Numbered from the stretch's first letter, positions 8,142 to 17,473 are shown. The stretch: DNA of 57,936 nt from Nitratiruptor sp. (GCA_009659925.1 PUXW01000002.1:1-57936); one strand, 5' to 3'. Notes: generated by a model not told the origin, from the sequence alone. Program-made: numbers and translations.

Positions 8142-8160
8142 AGGAAAAAAGGAGGGCTCT

Positions 8161-9180
8161 ATGAGTGCCATCGCTTGGCTTTCCAAGAAACTCCCCTCCG
8201 GCAAGATCCTCTGCCAGGCCTGTGCCCATGCCTGCAAGTTGGAGGAGGGGGAGGTTGGAATTTGTGGTGTACGGAAGGTGGAGGGGGGGCAACTGCGGCT
8301 CTTGGTCTATGGCAAGGCTGCCGCTTTGAATGTCGATCCTATCGAGAAGAAGCCCCTCTACCACTTTCTGCCCGGAACCACAACCCTGAGCTTCGGGACG
8401 GTTGGATGCAACCTCAGTTGTAGCTTCTGTCAAAACTTTGAGATCAGCCAGTTCCATCGGGAGGGAGCGCCCCTTTTTGGGCGCGACCTTCCCCCCGAAA
8501 TGGCTGTCGAGCTGGCCCGCAAGTATGGGAGTCGCTCCATCTCCTACACCTACAACGAGCCGGTCGTCTGGTTCGAATACAGCTACGACACCGCCAAGCT
8601 GGCTCGAGAGGCTGGATTGCGCAATGTCTATGTGACCAGCGGCTACGAGACCAAGAAGGCAACCCAGCTCTTGAGCGAGGTGATCGATGGCATGAACATC
8701 GACTTGAAGGCTTTCAGCGACCAGTTCTACCAGAAGCTGTGTGGCGCAAGGCTCAAACCGGTTTTAGAGACCATTGAGGAGAGCTATAAACGGGGGATCT
8801 GGATCGAGATTACGACTCTCTTCATTCCCGGAGAGAATGATAGTCCCGAGGAGATGGCCCAGATCGCCTCTTTCATCGCCTCGATCGATACCGCTATTCC
8901 ATGGCATGTGAGTGGATTCTATCCAACTTACAAGATGACCGACAAGCCCCCTACTCCCCCTGAAACCCTGTTGCGCGCCTACGAAATTGGGCGCTCCGAG
9001 GGGCTCCAGTTCGTCTATGTGGGCAATTTTAACTCACCCCAGCACGAGACCACCTATTGTCCAAGCTGCGGTTTTGCTGTGATCGAGCGCAGCGGTTATC
9101 TCGGGGAGCGGGTGGTCAACCACCTCCAGCAGGGACGCTGTCCCAAGTGTGGCACCTACATCCCTGGAGTCTGGGAGTAG
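8161..9180 (+). CDS. amrS: AmrS-like radical SAM enzyme (AmmeMemoRadiSam system)
   Basis: The protein has 339 residues. The radical SAM cluster motif CNLSCSFC puts cysteines at 83, 87 and 90, with the spacing CxxxCxxC. The N-terminal CQACAHAC (Cys18, 21, 25) and a C-terminal zinc-ribbon pair (CPSCG and CPKCG) are typical of this family. The natural substrate is not established. The usual partners AMMECR1 and Memo are not in this window. The ATG at 8161 has a strong AAAGGAGG. The open frame extends further upstream, but without support. Confidence 0.88.
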   Translation: MSAIAWLSKKLPSGKILCQACAHACKLEEGEVGICGVRKVEGGQLRLLVYGKAAALNVDPIEKKPLYHFLPGTTTLSFGTVGCNLSCSFCQNFEISQFHREGAPLFGRDLPPEMAVELARKYGSRSISYTYNEPVVWFEYSYDTAKLAREAGLRNVYVTSGYETKKATQLLSEVIDGMNIDLKAFSDQFYQKLCGARLKPVLETIEESYKRGIWIEITTLFIPGENDSPEEMAQIASFIASIDTAIPWHVSGFYPTYKMTDKPPTPPETLLRAYEIGRSEGLQFVYVGNFNSPQHETTYCPSCGFAVIERSGYLGERVVNHLQQGRCPKCGTYIPGVWE

Positions 9181-9212
9181 GGGAGGCTTTCGAGGCGTCC
9201 TCTAGGATCGGG

Positions 9213-9668
9213 CTAGCGTACCTGGACGTCGATGTACCCCTTCCCGTCGCTGGCCCACATCTGGATGCGTTCACGCTCCTCTTTGCTCAACTTGGCTTCG
9301 GGATGGAGCCAGAGGTATTGGGGGAGGGGCATGGCGAGGATGACGCTGCGAAAGATTTGGGCCTTGAGCTCCTTTTGACGCTCGGGAGAATAGGATTTCC
9401 AGATCGAGAAGTTGAGGGCCTTGCGCCCCTCTTGGACATCGCGCCGGACGATCCATTTCATCGGAGCGACATCGGCATACCAGGGCCAGCGGGTCTGGTT
9501 GGAGTGGCAATCGTAGCAGCTGCGCCGTATGATGGCCATGAGATCTGGGGGAAGCTCGATCTCGAGGGAGGGATCGGTGGGGGGGTTCTCCTTGGGATAG
9601 GAGGGGATGAGCTGCATGGCTGCGAAGATAAGGGCGAGGATGGCGAGGTAGCGCAAAAAGGTGGTCAT
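9213..9668 (-). CDS. Membrane-anchored haem-binding domain protein
   Basis: The protein has 151 residues. Residues 1-24 form an N-terminal signal anchor. A single c-type haem motif CYDCH lies at 51-55, followed by SNQTRWPWYADVAP, a block typical of the small haem-binding domain family (Haem_bd). It should face the periplasm. The ATG at 9668 is preceded by AGGAG. An in-frame TTG 18 nt upstream is the alternative. Confidence 0.85.
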   Translation of the reverse strand: MTTFLRYLAILALIFAAMQLIPSYPKENPPTDPSLEIELPPDLMAIIRRSCYDCHSNQTRWPWYADVAPMKWIVRRDVQEGRKALNFSIWKSYSPERQKELKAQIFRSVILAMPLPQYLWLHPEAKLSKEERERIQMWASDGKGYIDVQVR

Positions 9669-9694
9669 CACTCTCCTTTGGTGCAATTTTTGCT

Positions 9695-9710
9695 ATCATA
9701 GGTCGATAAT
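9695..9710. promoter_or_regulatory. Divergent promoters (haem protein / secreted protein)
   Basis: Leftward, 9700-9695 reads TATGAT and gives a 5' leader of about 20 nt for the haem-binding gene. Rightward, 9705-9710 reads GATAAT, about 30 nt before the secreted-protein ATG. A leftward TATAAT at 9727-9722 is also present and could serve instead. Confidence 0.35.
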
Positions 9711-9741
9711 GAGCTGTCATAATTATACACAAGGAGCTACC

Positions 9742-10869
9742 ATGGTCAAAGGTCTACTTCTCTTCTTGCTCGCTTTGAACCTCATCGCCGCAGATCGGGT
9801 GGATGAGATCGTCTCCCAACTCAAGGCCCTCTCAGGAAAGGAGTTGGCTCCTGTGGTCCTTTTCGTCAAATATGGTCCCGATCGTTTCGACTGGCTCGCT
9901 TTGAGTCCCGATGGGAAGCTGGCGGCCAAGTTGGAGGGAATGGAGCCAGATGGATCTTTTCGCTATACCATTCTCGGGGATCCTGCCCAATATGGCCTCC
10001 ACTTCCAGATCTCCTTGAACAGGGTCGTTGTCGAGACCTTGGAAGGGGATGAGGGGTGTCCGGAGTGCATTGCTTCTTCCCAAGATCAGGATCGGGTTCA
10101 AGAGGCGACTACGGCAGTGACGACCTTCGTCGTCAATCCGACCCTCTTCCAAGGAACGACGCCGGTGCGCAGCCTCCAGCGAGGTGTTGCCCTAACCCTT
10201 CTTCCTCCCAAGGAGCTCATGCAATCCCGCCTCATCCGGGCTACCTATACCCACCCGTGTGCGGGAGGGGGCTCTATCGAGATCCGGATCAACGAGAGCC
10301 AGACGGCCGCGACCTTTCGCTACAGCTCCTGTATCACCCAGCAGGGGGTTCAGCTCGATGGAATCCTCCAGCTTGAAACCACCGATGGAGTTACATTCCA
10401 GGGAAGCTACAAGGACTTCACCGTCTCGATCTATCCCCTGGAAACCCATATCCCCTTTGCCGTCGTCTCTTATACCTACAACGACCAGGGTCTCCTAGAT
10501 CCCTTCCTCTTTCAAGCGCCAACCACCACCATCACCGATCTTGCCCAGGGCTATACTATTCAGGTCAAGGACTATACCCTCCGCATCCAGGAGCTTCCAG
10601 ACCACTCGCTGCTCTGGGTGGAAGGGGACTACCGGCCCGAGTGTAAAAGGGTCTGGAGGAAGGTGGAGACTGTTGCTCCCATCGTTCTGCCCAACGACAA
10701 CTTCTGTCCCCAGGGAGGGATGATCGAAATCGACAATCCCGAGGATGGAGGGCAGAGCCGGGTTGCCTTTACCCGGGAAGGAGGGATCGAGGTCCTGGAT
10801 CAGGAGGGGCGTGTCCTGGCTACCTATGGAAGCTGCCTCGATCTGCCCAAGGTCGATCCTTGTCCCTAA
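9742..10869 (+). CDS. Secreted protein of unknown function
   Basis: The protein has 375 residues. I do not recognise it. Residues 1-17 (VKGLLLFLLALNLIAA) form a signal peptide with a probable cut after Ala, so it should reach the periplasm or outer surface. The rest looks like beta-rich globular sequence. Cysteines occur in CPEC, HPCAGGG, YSSC, RPEC, NFCP, GSC and the terminal DPCP, suggesting disulfides. The ATG at 9742 has AAGGAG 7 nt upstream. It has a single-gene transcription unit and its stop overlaps that of the SDR gene by 4 nt. A second secreted protein (20957-22075) is similar in style but not clearly homologous. Confidence 0.75.
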   Translation: MVKGLLLFLLALNLIAADRVDEIVSQLKALSGKELAPVVLFVKYGPDRFDWLALSPDGKLAAKLEGMEPDGSFRYTILGDPAQYGLHFQISLNRVVVETLEGDEGCPECIASSQDQDRVQEATTAVTTFVVNPTLFQGTTPVRSLQRGVALTLLPPKELMQSRLIRATYTHPCAGGGSIEIRINESQTAATFRYSSCITQQGVQLDGILQLETTDGVTFQGSYKDFTVSIYPLETHIPFAVVSYTYNDQGLLDPFLFQAPTTTITDLAQGYTIQVKDYTLRIQELPDHSLLWVEGDYRPECKRVWRKVETVAPIVLPNDNFCPQGGMIEIDNPEDGGQSRVAFTREGGIEVLDQEGRVLATYGSCLDLPKVDPCP

Positions 10870-11561
10870 TCGAGGGAGCGCACGTCTAGATAGGAGCCGC
10901 TGGGATACTCCAGCAGGCGGGGGAAGATATCGATGAGGAGTCGGGCCCCCTCTTCGGGGCTGTGCCGGGGCGAGTTGGCGAGCCGTTTGACGACGGGGAA
11001 GCGCTCCGGATCTGCGTGGGTGAGGATCCACTCCATCATCGGGGTATCGATGAGCCCGGGAGCCAGGGCGCTCAGGTGGCTCTGGGGCATCTCGGCAGCG
11101 TAGAGTTTGATGAGCATGTTCAAGGCGGCTTTGGAGATGGCATAGCCATTCCATCCCCTGGCCCCACTTACGCTAGCCCCACTGCTAATGGCCACGATCT
11201 GCCTCACATTCAGCCTCTTCTTGAACCAATCGAGGATCACCTTGTTGGCCCAGACGTTCAAATCCATGACCGATTCGATCTCTCGAAGACTCACCTCATC
11301 CATATCCCGAATGGGGCCTAGCCGCCCCGCGTTCAAGATAGCCAGATCCACCTCATCCCTTTCTCCAAAGACCATCTCCAGTGCCTCTGGAATACGCTCA
11401 TGAGCGGCCAGGTCGATGGAGACGAAGTGGCAGTTCGGCCGATCTTGTAACTCTGGGGGTAGATGGCGCCCCAGAGCGTAGACCTCCTTCCCCGCGTCTA
11501 CGTACTCCTTGGCCAGGGCCTTTCCAAGGCCACTGCCAATTCCAGTAATGAAAATGCCCAT
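10866..11561 (-). CDS. Short-chain dehydrogenase/reductase
   Basis: The protein has 231 residues with the classical SDR pattern. The dinucleotide motif TGIGSGLG starts at residue 6, LNAG follows, then the catalytic Ser in ISSGAS and Tyr/Lys in YAISK. It resembles the sepiapterin reductase/benzil reductase-like group, but the substrate cannot be told. The ATG follows GGAGGTTGG. It is the last gene after ppk2 and reverse gyrase, with a 15-nt gap to ppk2. Confidence 0.88.
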   Translation of the reverse strand: MGIFITGIGSGLGKALAKEYVDAGKEVYALGRHLPPELQDRPNCHFVSIDLAAHERIPEALEMVFGERDEVDLAILNAGRLGPIRDMDEVSLREIESVMDLNVWANKVILDWFKKRLNVRQIVAISSGASVSGARGWNGYAISKAALNMLIKLYAAEMPQSHLSALAPGLIDTPMMEWILTHADPERFPVVKRLANSPRHSPEEGARLLIDIFPRLLEYPSGSYLDVRSLD

Positions 11562-11576
11562 CCAACCTCCTTTCGA

Positions 11577-12482
11577 TCAATCGAGCTGTAGGTTGCGTCG
11601 GTGGTAGCGCTGGACGATATCGGGATCGGGGATGAGGGAGACCTTGGCTTCCTCCCTGCCCTCGTAGGGAACCTGGGAGAGGACATAGCGGATCGATTCG
11701 AGCCGGGCCAGCTTCTTGTTGTTGGAATTGACGATGATCCAGGGGCTGTAGCTGGTATGGGTACGGCTGAACATCTCCTCCTTGTACTTGGTGATCTCAT
11801 CCCAGAGCTCCTGGGCCCGCAGGTCGACGGGGCTCAGTTTCCACTGCTTGAGGGGGTTGCGCATACGCTCTTGGAAGCGGCGCTTCTGGGTCTCTTTGGA
11901 GATGGAGAACCAGAACTTGATGAGGATGATCCCATCATCGATGAGGGCGTGTTCGATCTCGGGAACTTCTCGCATGAACCGCTCATATTGTTCCTGGGTG
12001 CAAAAGCCATAGACCGGTTCCACAATGGCCCGGTTGTACCAGCTGCGATCGAAGAAGGCGATTTCCCCCGGGTCCGGGAGGTGTTTGAAGTAGCGTTGGA
12101 AGTAGAATTGCCCCTTTTCCACTTCGGTTGGGGCGGGAAGGGCGACGACCCGATACTTCCTGGGGTTCAGATGCATGATGAAGCGTTTGATCGCCCCCCC
12201 TTTGCCAGCTGCATCCCGCCCTTCGAAGATGATCATGAGCCGCCTCTTCTCCTCATAGATCCAGTTTTGCATCTTGATGAGCTCGATCTGTAGGCGGGTG
12301 AGCTCCTCTTCGTACTCGATCTCCCGGAGCACTTTGGCGATGCGCTTCCTCTTGGCCAGGAGTTTGAGCCCCTTCTTGGTGCGTAGCTTTCCAATGGCCT
12401 CCTCAATGGCCTGGAGGCGCTCCAGGAGTTGGGGTTGATCGATGTGCTCCTTCAAGAAGGCCAGATCGTCACGAATTCCCAT
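11577..12482 (-). CDS. ppk2: Polyphosphate kinase 2 family protein
   Basis: The protein has 301 residues. PPK2 enzymes move phosphate between polyphosphate and nucleotides. The P-loop GRDAAGKGG is at 88-96, the second motif DRSWYNR at 145-151, and a lid region with KRRFQER follows. A charged N-terminal helical extension of about 80 residues matches one-domain PPK2 proteins. Its ATG lies 14 nt inside the end of the reverse gyrase gene, so translation is probably coupled. Whether it favours ADP/GDP or AMP cannot be told from sequence alone. Confidence 0.92.
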   Translation of the reverse strand: MGIRDDLAFLKEHIDQPQLLERLQAIEEAIGKLRTKKGLKLLAKRKRIAKVLREIEYEEELTRLQIELIKMQNWIYEEKRRLMIIFEGRDAAGKGGAIKRFIMHLNPRKYRVVALPAPTEVEKGQFYFQRYFKHLPDPGEIAFFDRSWYNRAIVEPVYGFCTQEQYERFMREVPEIEHALIDDGIILIKFWFSISKETQKRRFQERMRNPLKQWKLSPVDLRAQELWDEITKYKEEMFSRTHTSYSPWIIVNSNNKKLARLESIRYVLSQVPYEGREEAKVSLIPDPDIVQRYHRRNLQLD

Positions 12483-15400
12483 GGGTCAGCTCCTTGGTAA
12501 TCTCCCGATAGAGTCGCTCCAACTCCTCTTCCAAACTCCCCTCTCCAGCGGCGATGCGATCCATCCGCTCCTCTAGCTCCCTTGTATAGTGTTCGTTGAC
12601 GAAGCGATACATTTTGGGGTGGGCCCGGATCTCCTGGTAGACGGCAATGCCAAGCCGGCTTGCCCCAAGAGATCCCCCCCGCTCATAGATGTAGCGGCGC
12701 TCCAAGAGCTTCTCGATGGTGACTGCATAGGTCGAGGGGCGCCCGATGCCCCGGAGGCGCATGCGTTCGATGAGGCTGGCGTAGGTGTAGCGGGGGATCT
12801 TGGGCCGTTTGAGGAGCCGCTTCTCTTGGACGGGGTAACTACCTGGGGTCAATTTGCTCAAAGGTGGGGGGAGGATGAGGTCGTTGCCGTGTTGGAGGAT
12901 GGCGAGGGGAAGCTCTAGCTCCACCTCCCTGCCTTGGGCCTGGATCGTAGCGTGGACGGTGCGGATCTTGGCTGGGCGCATCTGGGAGGCGATGAAGGTG
13001 GCAAAGATGAGGTGGTAGAGTTTGAAATGGTCCCGGGTGAAGGGGAGATGGTGGAGCATGGCGAACTCTTCCAACTCGACGGGTTCCATTGGCCGGGTAG
13101 GGCGGATCGCCTCATGGGCTCCCTGGGAGGTCTCGAAAGAGCGGGGCTGGAAGTACTCTGGACCAAAACGCTGGGAGATATATTCCCGGGCGAGGGCTAT
13201 CCCGGCAGGGCTTACCCGAATCGAGTCGGTCCTGTGGTAGGTGATCACCCCCGCCTCGAAGAGTTGCTGGGCAAGCTCCATGATCTCGTGGGGCGGACGC
13301 TTAAGCTCCTTGCTCCCTTGGGCTAGCATCCTGTCGGTGGTAAAGGGGGTGTAGGTGCGCTCTTTGACGAAGTCTTGATGGAACTGGACTTCGACCCTTT
13401 GCAGCTTCTCGAAAAAGGCTGCCGCCTCCTCCCGCTGGTCGAATTGGAAGGGGATGGACTCTCCTGCGACCTGGGCCTCCACGATCCAGACTATTTGGCG
13501 CGCCTCCTCCTCACGCAAGACGATCCACTCCAGTACCGCCGTTTGGACCCGGCCGGCACTCAAATGGGGGTTGTGGAAGCGGCGCTGAAGGTAGCGGCTG
13601 ATCTCAAATCCAATCCACCGATCGGCGACCCGACGGAGGAGTTGGGCCCGGACCAGATTCTCATCCAGGCCCTGGGGTTCCTGGAGGGCTTGCTCGAAGG
13701 CTCTTGGAGTCACTTCGTGGAAAGCGGCCCGGCGGATGTGGGGGTTGAAGGGGGTGAGATTGAGACCCAGGTCGTAGCCAATCTTCTCCCCTTCCCGATC
13801 GGGATCGGTGGCGATGAAGATCTCCCCGACCTCGACTCCCAACAGCCGCAAGGTCTCAAGGATCTCCAGGCGCTCCTGGTCGATTGGCTCAAAGAGCTCG
13901 ACGAAGTGGTCCTCTTCCTTGATGACTCCGTGGAATCCCTCCTCCTTCTCCAGGTCGAAGAGGTGGCCCTTGGAGGCGGCGATAGTGAGGCTTCCCCGTT
14001 GGGTGAGGATCTCGAAGATGCGGACACCATTGTGGTGGCGTACCAGGGGTTTGCCGTAGAAGTTGGCGATGGTACGCGCCTTGTTGGGGGATTCGACGAT
14101 GACGAGGGTCGTCTTGAAGGGATCTTCAATCCCCCCTTGGGTTTGGGCGGTGCGCATCTTTTCTCGATCTGCATCGATTTCTGCCAGGATTCGATCCAAA
14201 TCGACCTGGTCTGCCGCCTTGAAGTCGATGGAGCCAAACCAGCTCAAGCGCCGTCGCAAGTTGGCAAAGGCCTTCTCGTCGTCCACCAACAAGTAGGCCA
14301 GCCCTTTGCTCAAGCCCCCGGCCCAGAGGCGGCTGGTGCGCCCACTAGCTTGGATGTAGCCGACCGCATCGGCCACCACCACATAGATTTCCCCCTCGTC
14401 GATCTGGAGGGGGAGGAAGGGATCCTTTTGGATGGAGGCTACCAGCTCGGGGGTCAAGAGGGTGGCCACTTGGGCCTTGATCTTGTCCAGGCGCTGGAGG
14501 ACTTGGGGGGCGAGGCGTTCGAGGGGGATGAAGCGGAGGGGTTGGAGGTAGTCCATGGCCTCTTGAGCCCATTGGCGCTCTTGGGGAGGAAGGGCAGGCC
14601 AGATCGCCTTGAGGAAGGTAAAGAGTGAGCGATGATCGTCTCGATCGAGCCGCAAGAGCATTCGAGGCACCCCGAGGAAGAGGGCGTAGCGGATGGTCTC
14701 AGGGGCGTCGATTCCCCGGGCCAGGGGGTTGCGGGCGCTGGCAAAACCGACGGCAACCTCTACCTCTCCCCGGCGAAAGCCCTCGATATCGAGCTCTTCG
14801 TAACTTTGGGCCCGGATGCCAGCCTCTCCCAATGCCTTCACCACCTCTTCAAGGGCCTCCTTGCCCCGATGGGGGCTTAAAAAGAGGAGTCCCCCTGGCC
14901 CAAGGCGCTTGGCGAGGGTGATGGCCCGCTCCAGGGGCTGGGTGGCCGGTTCGTAGAGGTCTTCTACATTGCGGACCGCCAGGGAGGGGCGGCCTACCTC
15001 AAACCCCAAGAGCTCTCGAAAGAGCTGGACCCGTTTGGAGCGGGGGGTTGCCGTGGCACTGGAGACGATAAGGGTGGCGTGGTGCTCCGGCAGCTGGAGG
15101 GGCTCTTCCGATCTCCCTTCCAGGCGTGCGAGGGCCTTTTCGATGAGGGTGGGATCGAATCCGGCGACGAGGAGGAGCTTGTCGATGCTACGGGCCCGTT
15201 TGATGATGGAGTCTACATCATCTACGAAGATGAGTTGGAAGACGGGGGGGATGAGGTGGTAGTTGCGGTAGAGGAAGTTGGTGGTGGTGATGAGGATCGA
15301 AAAATCGCCGGCTTCGATGCGCTCCTTGAGGAGGATCTTCTGCTTCCGGGAGGCATTACTCTCGTAAAGGAGGGGATCGCATCCCCAAGATCGCAGGCGT

Positions 15401-15783
15401 TGGGCGGCTTGGCGGGCCAGGAGGCGGGTGGGGAAGAGAAGGTAGCTCTTTTTGGGGCGCAGGAAGGTTGCCAGAACCAGCCCGAAAGTACTCTTGCCAA
15501 GGCCGGTTGGGGCTAGGAGGGCATAGGAGATACCAAGGAGGGCCCGTTTGCTCCAGGTTCGTTGGAGCTCTCGCAAAGGGGCTCCGACGAGCCTTTGGAA
15601 GAGCTCCTCGAAGGCCGCTTCCCGGCGATTGAGGTCGCAGATCTTCTGGTAGCGACTCTCGACCTGGCAGGGATCCCCTCCGTCGGGTTGGCAGCGACGA
15701 CAGAGGATCCCTTGGGCCAGCCGCTGGCTGCAAATCGTCCCTCCACAGCCGGGGCAGCTGGCGAGATAGCGCAGGTCGATCAA
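12469..15783 (-). CDS. rgy: Reverse gyrase, single polypeptide
   Basis: The protein has 1104 residues. Reverse gyrase adds positive supercoils to DNA and is found in thermophiles. An N-terminal zinc finger has Cys10, 13, 28 and 31. The helicase-like half has APTGLGKST at 91-99, VDDVDS at 187-192 and QASGRTSRL at 478-486. The topoisomerase IA half starts at VIVESPNKA (561-569), has ATDPDREGEK at 658-667, and carries the catalytic Tyr849 in GVITYHRTDS. I see no second cysteine finger in the topoisomerase half. The start is TTG at 15783, overlapping the stop of the regulator gene as TTGA; no other start is near. Confidence 0.97.
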   Translation of the reverse strand: MIDLRYLASCPGCGGTICSQRLAQGILCRRCQPDGGDPCQVESRYQKICDLNRREAAFEELFQRLVGAPLRELQRTWSKRALLGISYALLAPTGLGKSTFGLVLATFLRPKKSYLLFPTRLLARQAAQRLRSWGCDPLLYESNASRKQKILLKERIEAGDFSILITTTNFLYRNYHLIPPVFQLIFVDDVDSIIKRARSIDKLLLVAGFDPTLIEKALARLEGRSEEPLQLPEHHATLIVSSATATPRSKRVQLFRELLGFEVGRPSLAVRNVEDLYEPATQPLERAITLAKRLGPGGLLFLSPHRGKEALEEVVKALGEAGIRAQSYEELDIEGFRRGEVEVAVGFASARNPLARGIDAPETIRYALFLGVPRMLLRLDRDDHRSLFTFLKAIWPALPPQERQWAQEAMDYLQPLRFIPLERLAPQVLQRLDKIKAQVATLLTPELVASIQKDPFLPLQIDEGEIYVVVADAVGYIQASGRTSRLWAGGLSKGLAYLLVDDEKAFANLRRRLSWFGSIDFKAADQVDLDRILAEIDADREKMRTAQTQGGIEDPFKTTLVIVESPNKARTIANFYGKPLVRHHNGVRIFEILTQRGSLTIAASKGHLFDLEKEEGFHGVIKEEDHFVELFEPIDQERLEILETLRLLGVEVGEIFIATDPDREGEKIGYDLGLNLTPFNPHIRRAAFHEVTPRAFEQALQEPQGLDENLVRAQLLRRVADRWIGFEISRYLQRRFHNPHLSAGRVQTAVLEWIVLREEEARQIVWIVEAQVAGESIPFQFDQREEAAAFFEKLQRVEVQFHQDFVKERTYTPFTTDRMLAQGSKELKRPPHEIMELAQQLFEAGVITYHRTDSIRVSPAGIALAREYISQRFGPEYFQPRSFETSQGAHEAIRPTRPMEPVELEEFAMLHHLPFTRDHFKLYHLIFATFIASQMRPAKIRTVHATIQAQGREVELELPLAILQHGNDLILPPPLSKLTPGSYPVQEKRLLKRPKIPRYTYASLIERMRLRGIGRPSTYAVTIEKLLERRYIYERGGSLGASRLGIAVYQEIRAHPKMYRFVNEHYTRELEERMDRIAAGEGSLEEELERLYREITKELTHGNS

Positions 15784-16445
15784 GCCACGCCCCGCTTTTG
15801 CAGGTACTCCTTGATGGCATGGAGGAGTTTGGCCGGGGAGACGATGGGGTATTCGAGCTCCTTGGCGACCTGGGCCCCGTCGATTCCCTTGATGTCAAGG
15901 CCGGCAAGGCGCTGGGCCAGGACCTCTCCGTCTAGAAGGGGATAGCGCAATCCCTTGGTATGTTTGAGGACCTGGTAGGCCCACGGGGCGTCGCAGTGGA
16001 CATGGGAGAGGATCTCTTGGCCCATGGCTCGGCAAAACTCCAGGAGGGTTTGGGCTTCCTGCCCCTCTTTCACCAACTTGTAAGCCATTTTAGCCAGTCC
16101 TCCGGCCACATGGACCTTGAGGTGGCGCCGCTCTTGGGGGGTGAGGTCCTCGTAGTTTTCGATCTTGCGCATGGCAAGCTCTGGATCGGCCCGGAGAATG
16201 GTGCGCACCGTGTTGCGGGTGAGACCGATGAACTGGGCGATCTCCTCCTCGCTCTTGAGGTACTCCTCCCGCAGGACGATGACGAAGGCGGCCCGGGCCA
16301 GGGAGGGGAGCCAGGTGAGGGTGCGGTACTCTGCCAGCTTGCGGAGACCGCCAAGCAGATCGATCCCTTTGAAGAAGACGCGGTCGACCAACTCTTCCAA
16401 TCCGCTCTCGTCGATGGAGAGCTGTCCAGGGGTAAGCAGAATCAT
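15780..16445 (-). CDS. HTH regulator of the 'near-KaiC' type
   Basis: The protein has 221 residues. Residues about 65-85 (SEEEIAQFIGLTRNTVRTIL) are a clear helix-turn-helix. From memory, a family of probable regulators (near_KaiC_dom) is found beside KaiC-like genes in thermophiles, and this protein fits that context. The ATG at 16445 overlaps the stop of the KaiC-like gene as ATGA, and its own stop overlaps the reverse gyrase TTG. It could control the operon, but no operator was identified. Frame upstream of 16445 belongs to the neighbour. Confidence 0.75.
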   Translation of the reverse strand: MILLTPGQLSIDESGLEELVDRVFFKGIDLLGGLRKLAEYRTLTWLPSLARAAFVIVLREEYLKSEEEIAQFIGLTRNTVRTILRADPELAMRKIENYEDLTPQERRHLKVHVAGGLAKMAYKLVKEGQEAQTLLEFCRAMGQEILSHVHCDAPWAYQVLKHTKGLRYPLLDGEVLAQRLAGLDIKGIDGAQVAKELEYPIVSPAKLLHAIKEYLQKRGVA

Positions 16446-17323
16446 TGTTCCTCCTTCTTCGATGTTCCAAGGGCTGGTCCGATCCGAACCAGCCCGGTTG
16501 GGGTGATCTCCATGAAATGGGTCCGGGTGTCGTGTCCGCTCATCCGACATCCATCGATTCGAAAGAGCCGAACGATCTCCCCTATGCGGGCCCCATAGAT
16601 TCTGGCGGCGTACTGGCTGGTGATGAGTTCCTTGGCCAAGACCATCGTTCCGTCGACGATATGGCCGACTGCATAGCCTCCAGCCGCCTCGGCGCTGAGT
16701 TCTTCATGGCCGCTGCGCTTCTGGCTGACGAAGAGGGCCGTCTGGTACCACTTCTTCATGAAGTTGAAGAGGCGCCGCACGATGGCCCGGGCCATCATCT
16801 CCTTGTTCTCGAAGAGACCTGTAACCGAATCGACGATGGTAAAATCGATCTTGTACTCCTTGATGGCATAAGCCAGCGTGGAGAGGAGATCCGGTAGATT
16901 CTCCCGCAAGCTCCCATGACTGGCGGCGTCGATGAGGATGATGTTGTCCTCGAACTCCTGGAAGTCGAGGCCCATCGCTAAGGCTCTGTACTTGAGGGAG
17001 GCGGCTACGAAGTTGGCTGGGCTTTCGACGGTGATGAAGGCCACCTTTTTGCCCCGACTTGCCTGATAGACGGCAAACTGCTCCACCATGAGGCTCTTGC
17101 CCGTATCGCTGACACCTGTAATGTTGCAGACCGCATATTTGGGGATGCCTCCCAGGGGGACCTGCTGGAGTTTGCCCTCTACCTCCCGCACGGTGAAAAA
17201 GAGTTCGTCGAGTCCCTCGATGCCTGTGGGGATCCCTTGAAGCTCTGGGGCCTTCGCGATAGCCTGGCTGCCGGTAAAGATCGCCTCCTTGACAACTCGG
17301 GGCTCGTTGAAATGTTGATCCAT
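16442..17323 (-). CDS. KaiC-like RecA-superfamily ATPase
   Basis: The protein has 293 residues with one RecA/KaiC-type domain. The Walker A motif GVSDTGKS is at 70-77 and Walker B FTIVDS at 161-166. ITVESPANF after Walker A and the SQKRSGHEELSAEAAGGYAVGHIVDG block are KaiC-family in style. A family of this type restricted to thermophiles is known to me, but its function is not established. The ATG at 17323 has GGAGGTGTG directly upstream. It is the first gene of the operon leading to reverse gyrase. Confidence 0.85.
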   Translation of the reverse strand: MDQHFNEPRVVKEAIFTGSQAIAKAPELQGIPTGIEGLDELFFTVREVEGKLQQVPLGGIPKYAVCNITGVSDTGKSLMVEQFAVYQASRGKKVAFITVESPANFVAASLKYRALAMGLDFQEFEDNIILIDAASHGSLRENLPDLLSTLAYAIKEYKIDFTIVDSVTGLFENKEMMARAIVRRLFNFMKKWYQTALFVSQKRSGHEELSAEAAGGYAVGHIVDGTMVLAKELITSQYAARIYGARIGEIVRLFRIDGCRMSGHDTRTHFMEITPTGLVRIGPALGTSKKEEQ

Positions 17324-17341
17324 CACACCTCCTTTAGGGCT

Positions 17342-17347
17342 ATTGTA
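17342..17347 (-). promoter_or_regulatory. -10 element of the KaiC-like / reverse gyrase operon
   Basis: The leftward strand reads GTGCTACAATAGCCC, with TACAAT about 18 nt before the KaiC-like ATG and AAAGGAGG between them. The 150 nt between this operon and the 5-oxoprolinase stop hold no other gene that I can support. Confidence 0.5.
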
Positions 17348-17473
17348 GCACAAGGATTGGCGATCCATTGCGACTTTTGGAGCATTCGATCTTCTCTAAC
17401 GTCTAGGGGCCTCGATTTGCAGACTATGTTTGTGGCCAAGGATCTCGATCCGAGGCTCTATGCACTGCCCTTT

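Noticed and set aside
13375-14628. 417-residue open frame opposite reverse gyrase
   Set aside because: It is acidic, low in complexity and antisense to clear topoisomerase motifs. It is a shadow.
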